A stretch of DNA of 64,000 nt. Origin: Patagioenas fasciata (Eukaryota > Chordata > Aves > Columbiformes > Columbidae). A program made the position numbers and the translations under genes. Below the pieces are notes generated by a model. It made no database searches. It saw nothing but the letters and a program-made list of their open reading frames with translations, and was not told the origin of the DNA. Every line of letters starts with the position of its first letter. Positions within the stretch are counted from its first letter, which is position 1. Shown here in pieces: positions 56,352 to 64,000 of this stretch. The stretch is from assembly GCF_037038585.1 (NCBI RefSeq), contig NC_092541.1, positions 1,733,445-1,797,444 of the forward strand, given 5' to 3'.

Positions 56352-59300
56352 GACGCCATTCACCGCGGTTTGATTTAAACGCAAAGGACAGTCGCATGTT
56401 GAAGATTACTGCCAGGGTCATGTACTTGAAAGGAACATGGCAGCTGAACATCAGATTATTGTCATGTAAAAGAAGACCTTGAAAAGAAGCCCTGAATGTA
56501 ATGCCAGTTGGTGCATTTACTAGAAGAGCGAAGATTCCTCCGGACAGATGAACACCCTGGGAACTGCTGTCGTGGGACATCTGAATGTCAGCTGGGGAGG
56601 AGCTGCTGCAATTGTTTGTGCATCTGTCACTGGCGATGTGCACGCTCCAATCCTCCCAGCGCAGCTCTGCGTCGGGGCGAAAGGTGTCGGCCACAAACTG
56701 CTCTTGATGCTGGGCAGGAGTGGGCTAACTGAGCAGTTCTGTGGCAACCGTACGGCACGTTCCAGCGGCCGTACAGAGCCACGCAGGGCAAAACACACCT
56801 ACTAAAAAGACATTTATGCATATTTCCAATACCACACGTGGATCCATTAGGAGTGATACAGGGAACCCTCTGGATCATAGGTCAAAAAATGCATTGCTTT
56901 AGAGACAGGAGAATTAAAATCAGCCTTCCAAGGAAAGAATTCAATTAGCTGGTTTTGAAACAATGTTGCCAGTTATGTAACTGGCTGCCATTATAATTAA
57001 ATTCTTCATAAACCATTTGGCTCTGGGGTACGGGATTTTGCCAAGAGCTGGGATTCGAGAAGAAAGTACATTCTGCTCTGCATTACCCATCTACGCAGGA
57101 GTACAATCCCATCCAACCATTTAACACACTGTCTTTTATAACACCCATGTAACATGTACAGAAGTGCTGCTTCTCCATCATGCAAAATTGGGGGTTACGA
57201 CTGACACTGAATAATCATTTGTTCTCGGTTTGCCTTTACTTAGGCAAGATACTCAGCTACCAAGAACACTGCCAGAGCAAGGAATACCCATCACATAGAG
57301 CCTTGTTAGTTTTCTTCATCAGTAACAGTATGTTCTTTATGTATATTCATATACGTAAAGCTGCTTCACACAGAAAAAGTTAAATACATACATGAATGTA
57401 CCCTGAAAATGCACTGCTCTAACTAAACCTTTTTATGCAAAATACATTCACCTAACTCATTCTAGCATGGAAAATTGCTTCACCAAAACATCAATTGGAC
57501 TTGACTCCTGTTTGATAAAAGCAATTTCCCTTCTACAAACCGAGAAGTCTTCAGGTCTTTGTGGACTAGAGGTATTGTAAATAGGAAATCATGCAGCTGC
57601 TTCTACACAAACGAGATACTAAAAGCATCACCTGGGACAGCTGCATCTGGTGCCTGCTCAACACGACAGCAGTGATTGCAGAGTGCATGGGGTTTGTTAT
57701 AATTAATGGACAGAACAAATCCGTCACTTATTTAGCTGAATCATGTTAACATTGGCCTAACATGAGGCTCCCCACTGAAGTCTGAAAACTGACTGTATTT
57801 TGCTATTTGTGGAAAATAAATTATAACAATTTAAAGAATACCTTTGTTTCTGCATTGTCTGTATCTTGTATGTATCTGGTAGTTCATATCGCATCCTTCC
57901 TGTCCTGTCAAGAGCTGTTTATTGATCAACGTAGCTTCACATCAGTACTGCCCTGCAGGAAAAATACCGTGTCAAATAAACTACATGGAAGAAAAGCTGG
58001 TTTGCTTGACTGGTTGATGAATTATACAGTAAAGAGGGGATCAACAGATTAAGTAGTAGCATTTATTTTAACTATTAACCCAGCTGCAACCATGGAATAA
58101 AAGAAAAAGGAACCTCAAAGAAAACCAGAAGACAGAAGCTTAACGGTCAGGTGTCAAACGAGGACCATTGCTGCTGTTACTAAACAATCAAAGACTCATG
58201 GTTTCTCCCTCAAGAGAAAGTATTAGGGCAGTTTCAGCATCCAGCACAGAGGTTCAAGCAGCAATAAGGAGACCACAACACAACTTGAGATAACAACAGT
58301 CTAAACCTAAGGCTCCTTAAATAAACATCAGGTCTCGCTTACCGCAACTAGGTCAGAAGTCTCAACTGCCCCGAGTCCGAGGAGCCTGTTTGCACAAGAG
58401 CCTGGTGAAACAGGAGCTCTGAACCAGAGTACGCAACATACCAAACAGAACTTGGGGTTTGCAGACAGCTGCCTGGCTTTTAACAATTCCCCACGCTTCT
58501 CAGGGGTGACTGTGAACCCAGCTTTTAAACAGCAAAGGTCCCAAATGGTAGGAAAACAAACTCCAGGAAAACTCAGCCTACCAAGCAACCATCCAAGGTC
58601 ACACCTGAGGCCATAAATATCCCAGCCATATCACACAGCTTCTATTTCAGCAAAAAGGTGCATTCCTAGCATGGATTTAACCCATTTTAGTACCTCTCAC
58701 CAGCACGACAAATAAGTTTCCTTTTACAGTTCACTGGGAGCAATCTCAGTCAATTAAAAGTCAATTAATAAAGCCTGGCCCTTGTTACAGAAAGGGACCA
58801 CGGGTCTGTAATAAACTACATAAAAAGCAGGAGATACGTGCCACCTGGTCACAGCCAAGTGGACTCCAGGTGGTTCCTGCAACCCCTTCTCCACGTCATT
58901 GTGGGAAATCTCTTCATCATGCAGGAGCCATGCACCCCTCATTGCTCCAAATACCAATGTTAATAATTTCTCTTGTATTTTTAAATTACAGTTTAAGACC
59001 CCTCAGTGCCAAATGGATCTGGGCTAAGCAGGAGGAACTAGGGGAAGGTAAGCTGGAATGAGGCCTCACTAAACACGGTTGCTCCCGTCCATCTCAGAGC
59101 AGATGCTGGTTTGTCCTCTCCCTTCTTGTGCTGTCCCAGGCGCTGCTTCCCATCACTCGCTGCTGCACAAGCTGATTAATGTGATGGTGAAGGGGAAGCT
59201 TCTCCAGGCACAGCTGTGGTTTCTGATGTGCCACCTGGGTAGCTGTGGGAGGGAAGTCCTTGTCACCCCAAGAAAGAATGAGCTGGAGTTGAGGCAAACA

Positions 59301-62167
59301 AACCCTAAAAATAATGCATGTGGGTGATGAGGAAGGGTGGTGCCAGGCTGCAGCAATCAGAATAGCTGAGAGTGGGCTACGGTTTCCTCTCCCCACACCT
59401 TCTTTTCCATGTAAAAGAACCTAAACTCCTTTTCTGGGGGTGGAGGTGTCAGATCTTGGGGGAGAACTTCTTGCATGGTCAACGATCTTCCTCCATCAGC
59501 AGAGCTGCCTTGCCTGGGGTCACCTACCCCAAAAAGGGGCGAGTGCTGCGTTTCCTCCCCTCACCAGGGGATTTCTCCTCTCCTACCTGAGCCACTGTAA
59601 GATGCATCTGGAGAAACTTAAGTCTCAGGGTCTCAGCTGCCCCTGGTTTGTAGCATCACAAGCAGCTTCACGACCTCAAAGTGAGGAGACCAAAGGGCCT
59701 GACCAGACTGAGAAGCAGAAACTTTTGAATGGATTCAAAGGCAGGAGCAGCTCAGAGCATACTGTTGGCACAAAGGACAGGACAAGAACGTGCAGATGGA
59801 ATATAAGGAAAAACAACAGATAAAAAGCATCACGCTGCATTTAGTGCCAGCATCACAATCCACTGCTTGACCTTACCCTCCTTACAGCCTCCGGTGTGGT
59901 GAGAGGATGCCTCGGGGGCTGGAAAAGAGAACGGACATGTAATATAATGACTAACCCTCTAATTTCGGATGTGGCTGACCATAAAAACAGAAGATACACA
60001 AAGGGACAGGATCTTAACAGGGTTTTGCTGAGTTCTTCTTAGACACACTTCCCAGAGTGGGCAGTTTATGCCTTGCGGTGATCCCTATTAATGGCCAAAT
60101 GCACCGCACAAACAGGTAAGAATAAGAAAGATGGAAAAAGATGAAAAAAATAAGGCAGTTGACCAGAGAAAAGATTACGTAGCAATATTTGCTCTCTACC
60201 AAGCCTTTTCCTCCTTGAATGACCCTTTCTGATGGTATGAACCTCCGGACTGGCACTGAGCGATTCCACCCAAAGGATGCATGGCCAAGGCAGCTGTGAT
60301 GTTTGAACGTTTCCAGTAGTGGTACCACAAGGGGAACAGCTCCATCTGACCCAACAGTCAAAACTTGGGACAAGAATCAGAAAATAAGGGTTGTAACCCT
60401 AGCTCTGCTCCTCGGTGACCCCAGTCAATCCTGCTCTTCTTCCCCCAGCACTAAAACTGAGATTAAAAGTCACTTTGCAAAGGTAGTAATAGGAGTACCC
60501 AGTTCTGTTACTGGAACCGTGTATGGGAGCCTTCCTGTCCTCGTGTTGAAACAAAAAGGTAGACCTCACGTGTTTAGATTTTGCAGAAATCACTGATTTT
60601 CAGGTACGCAGAGGCGCAGCGGGCCAACCTGCCTCCCAGCTGCACTGAAAGCTATTGTTCACCTTCATCTCAGCGAGACCCCAGTTCTTCAGAGTTCAGA
60701 CTATTACCCAAGCAGGGAGTCAAATCTTCTTGATATGAAACAAACACCTGTCACGGTCACAGCTGCACACAAAAATCTTAGTCAGGTCTTAACAAGTACG
60801 GAGATTTTGGTTCACCTTGCCACATGCATGGCAGACGAGAGTCGATCCAGGCATGATCTCACGTATTTGTCATTGCTGAACCCATGCAAATCTTCAGCTT
60901 GCAGGAACCGAAACTCTGACTTCCCTTCCTGTTGCTTCGTTTTTTTTAATTCAATTGTCTAAAATAAGATTGCAAGCAGATATTTACTTTCCTTTCTTTG
61001 GTGATGAGCGTTGTTGCACAAAACCCAAATTCTTGCATGACTATGTGCTTTACTGGGAAATTTCTCTGACTGAAGGTCTATTCTAATGTCCAGAATAACC
61101 CTGCAGGAGAGGAAAAGCCCAAATAATTTCCAGTGCAATAAACAGTCCAAAAGGTTTTCCAGGACCCAGAGTTTGCACACACTGCCCTGTATCAAAATCA
61201 GAACTTCTCCCACCGATTCTAGTTCTTTGTTAACTACGAATATCGTGTAAATCCACTGAAAGCAACAGGACCTTTCATTAAAAGTCTCTGCATTACCTTG
61301 GGAGCTGGTATCAATGTTTCACGTCATGCAATGAGAGAGGAGAGGAGGTAAAACCCCAACGGCAATATCCATGCAACTGAGTGTACTTCTGAAAAAACAC
61401 AGGAAAGAGAAACCACTTATGATGTGCTCCCCGAGGTGCTGAGAGTTTTATTGGCTTTTCAACACGAGCAGATGGATTTCACGTAGGTGTCTGTTGAGGC
61501 TTGAAGAACCCCAGAAGTGCAGCAGAAACCCCGTGCAGTGACAGGACAGTGACAAATGCAGATACTTTTCAGTCCCCATCTGTCCTGCAGGCAGCATCAA
61601 ACTGAAAAGCTGAGCTCCTCTGGGACGATGTCCTGGTTTATACTCAGACAACAGCCAAACTCCAAGTGGCTGAATGTTCCAGAGAAAGAAAAAGGTGCTG
61701 TTAAAATGCTCTTAACTGACCAGGTAGTAAAAAATACAATGTTTGCAAGCAGAAGTGACTCACAAGTCAAAGTGCCTCTCCAAAACTCCAAGCTTTCACT
61801 TCCAAGAAACACTAGAGCTTTTACATTTCACACACCCAACAAAGGCAGCCTATTTTCCAGCCATCTGAAAATGAAGGTGCTGAGTTGGATCTCCTTTTTG
61901 TGGCCAAGAAATTTAGGCATTCTGGTTTATTGATTTTAATTACAAGAAAACTAAAGTAAATATCCCCCTCTGCAGCAGGAGCACAATACCTCACCACAAA
62001 CGGTGACCTGGGGGGTACAAAGGCCTCTGTTCTTTCCCATTTATTGGTGTAATTAGTACAGGTAGTCAGCGCGACCTTGTAGTTTTCTACAGCATAGCCA
62101 CTGCTTTGCATCCTATTATCAGGGAATCACCCACCTATACGTGAACGTTAATGTGGAAGGAGGTGTG
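56352..62167. other. Intergenic stretch, no gene seen
   Basis: Mixed-composition unique sequence. In human, TNS4 follows CCR7 on this side, but I see none of its coding features (SH2 or PTB domain). A weak CORE-SINE-like stretch sits near 60385-60425. I recognise no CR1 here, which contrasts with the left part of the window. Confidence 0.5.
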
Positions 62168-62194
62168 AACACACACACACACACACACACACAC
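62168..62194 (+). repeat. (AC)n microsatellite
   Basis: About thirteen uninterrupted AC dinucleotides, followed by GTGT. Confidence 0.97.
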
Positions 62195-64000
62195 GTGTCC
62201 ATGTTTGCATATGTCTCCCAGCAGAACTGGTTTCAGACTGCAGGGGCTACTGCAGCAAAATTCAACACCACCGGAGCAAAAATCTCACCACCGGAGCCAC
62301 ACAAATAGAAGTTCATGTTATTAGGGGAGGGTTGACTTGATTCCCTTGAAGATAACATTTCTTCTTCTAACTTTTGGCCACAGCAAGCAGTAAGAATCTC
62401 TACCCCCGTGCCAGGGCGGGGAGGCAGAGGGGGATTAAAAACAAGTCTCTTTCTGGATGACTAACACAGCCAGCAGCAATTGCCACCCTGCAGCTCAGCC
62501 CTGCTCTTCACTAGGGAGTTGCACAAGACTCCTTTGAAGAGGTTAACAAGTTTACAGTCAGTTCTCATCTGCTTTGCCAGAGGGTCACAGGTAGCTACAA
62601 TGCCTCTGCTCACGCTTCATGACCTGGGCACATGCAGAGGGTGAGGGTCACTGAACATCACCGAGCTGTACCCCAACAAACGTGGCTTCCACCAGGCTTT
62701 GGGTGGGATTGTGGCAAACCTGGCGAGCGACCAGATCCTTACAAGATTCACCAAAATGTCTTTATTGCCAGCAGCTTCTTGGCGGGCCTCCACACCCATC
62801 TACAAATGAGCAACTCCTCACGTGCCAGCGCCGCCTGCACAACCCAACAAACAGCCGCGAGGCGTGCAGCCGGAGACGTGGAGGCTGTTTTGAAGCATGC
62901 TGCAGATAACAAACAACAGAAAAGGTCTCCACGCCATCACATGTGAGACCTGAAATGCTGCCAGAACCTGCCTCCTCGGCTGGGCATCCTGTTTGGGACA
63001 TCGTGAGGGCTGCAGCCGTTGGACGTGCACCCACATCAGCCCGCCCTGCACCTAAGAATATGGAAGAGCATCGTCCTGCAGCAGCGCAGACATGCATCAA
63101 GTTTGTCAGTCATGGCACGTGGCCTGAAACACACTATGAGATGAAGCTTCGGTGACTAGTAACCAAGATGAAAACACTTCCTTCTCCTTCCTGCAAGGGG
63201 AAGCTATCTGAAGACAAAACATACCGATTATATGCAAAGACAGGTAACAGAAGGCACTCTCACAACACACTGGCAGCCCCTCCAGGCCCTGTGTGACAAC
63301 CTCTGGAAGTGACCCATGGCACATCCAGAACAAGCCCACGGTCACCGTCCCCTTTTGGCTGCGGTCACCACAAAGCACCAGCAACCACAGGGAGCAGAGA
63401 CAGAAAGCTGTGATTTCTTAAGAGAGCAGGGATGCAATCTCCTCTGCCTTTCCCTTTCCTCTTGCCCAGGTTTTTCTTGGGAGAAGACTCCCAGTCAGAC
63501 CCCTGATCTCTGCTTACAGCCTGGGTACATCCTCAAGCAAACAGGACCAACCGTCTCGTTGAGAGCTGCTGACACCATGTGGGAAAGGCTGAGAAATGCT
63601 CCACCGCAGACAGAGAAAAGCTCCACCCTGCGCCCACCAAGATGGGACTCCAGGAAAAACTCAGGAAAACTTACCCCTGAAACAGAGGCGTGGGTTCAAA
63701 TAGTATGAGTTACATCACATCAGAGTCCTCTGTGGAGAATCATGCTAAAAAGTAGTCATTTTGACTCAGTTTAACTTAAATATACTGGAAGGCATTTTAA
63801 GATGGCTCTGATTCACTTTATTTTTACCTCTGACTCAGACTGCCTTTTCCATGTGATTTCAATAATCCATTTTAAACGCTAACTTCATAATGTTTCTATA
63901 TCTTCCTATAAAAACAACATCTTCTACATATCACCTTCCACTAGCTTTGTACCCAAATTTCCTAGACAACATTGAAAAACATAAATGGCCTTTTCCAGTG
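62195..64000. other. Intergenic stretch at right end
   Basis: Short ORFs only (up to 130 codons at 63316-63708, with no known similarity). The last 300 bases are AT-rich. Nothing can be assigned. Confidence 0.5.

Noticed and set aside
56352-64000. Expected TNS4 exons to the right of CCR7
   Set aside because: No SH2- or PTB-domain coding sequence, nor a TNS4-like N-terminus, could be found; the gene, if syntenic, lies beyond the window.

Overview
This is host chromosomal DNA from a bird. It carries five spliced vertebrate genes in the order KRT20 (+), KRT12 (+), KRT222 (-), SMARCE1 (+), CCR7 (+), which is the edge of the type I (acidic) keratin cluster (human 17q21) and its flank. The interspersed repeats I can recognise are almost all CR1 LINE fragments, the dominant repeat of avian genomes. 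I cannot name the species.

Layout. 1-6.2 kb: intergenic, with two CR1 fragments. 6.2-9.6 kb: KRT20, eight coding exons, TATA box and poly(A) signal. 9.6-11.5 kb: spacer with a deleted CR1. 11.5-15.65 kb: KRT12, eight coding exons, glycine-rich head, own TATA box and poly(A) signal, and a CR1 in its last intron. 15.7-17.4 kb: a CR1 reverse-transcriptase fragment and an unrecognised 130-residue ORF. 17.4-21.7 kb: KRT222 on the minus strand, six coding exons, with a CR1 in its last intron. 21.7-23.5 kb: spacer with a CR1. 23.5-24.25 kb: CpG island. 23.9-38.4 kb: SMARCE1, one noncoding and ten coding exons, giving exactly 411 codons, the human length. 38.4-47.4 kb: intergenic, with a 57-bp minisatellite and a CR1. 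47.4-55.9 kb: CCR7, three coding exons including a 50-nt exon that carries most of the signal peptide. 56-64 kb: intergenic, where I see no gene.

The genes are not a pathway. KRT20 and KRT12 encode keratin intermediate-filament proteins of differentiated epithelia (gut-type and corneal in mammals). KRT222 is a truncated keratin-like protein. SMARCE1 is the HMG-box BAF57 subunit of SWI/SNF chromatin remodellers. CCR7 is the CCL19/CCL21 receptor that guides lymphocytes and dendritic cells. All exon joins were made by hand from splice signals, reading phase and remembered human proteins. All five reading frames close without a break.

I found no undescribed multi-gene system. The points most worth a second look are the orientation of KRT222 (head-to-head with SMARCE1), the direct KRT12/KRT222 adjacency, the unexplained ORF at 16603-16995, relics of old SINE/LINE families in SMARCE1 and CCR7 introns, leader uORFs in CCR7 and KRT222, and the minisatellite at 41.3 kb.
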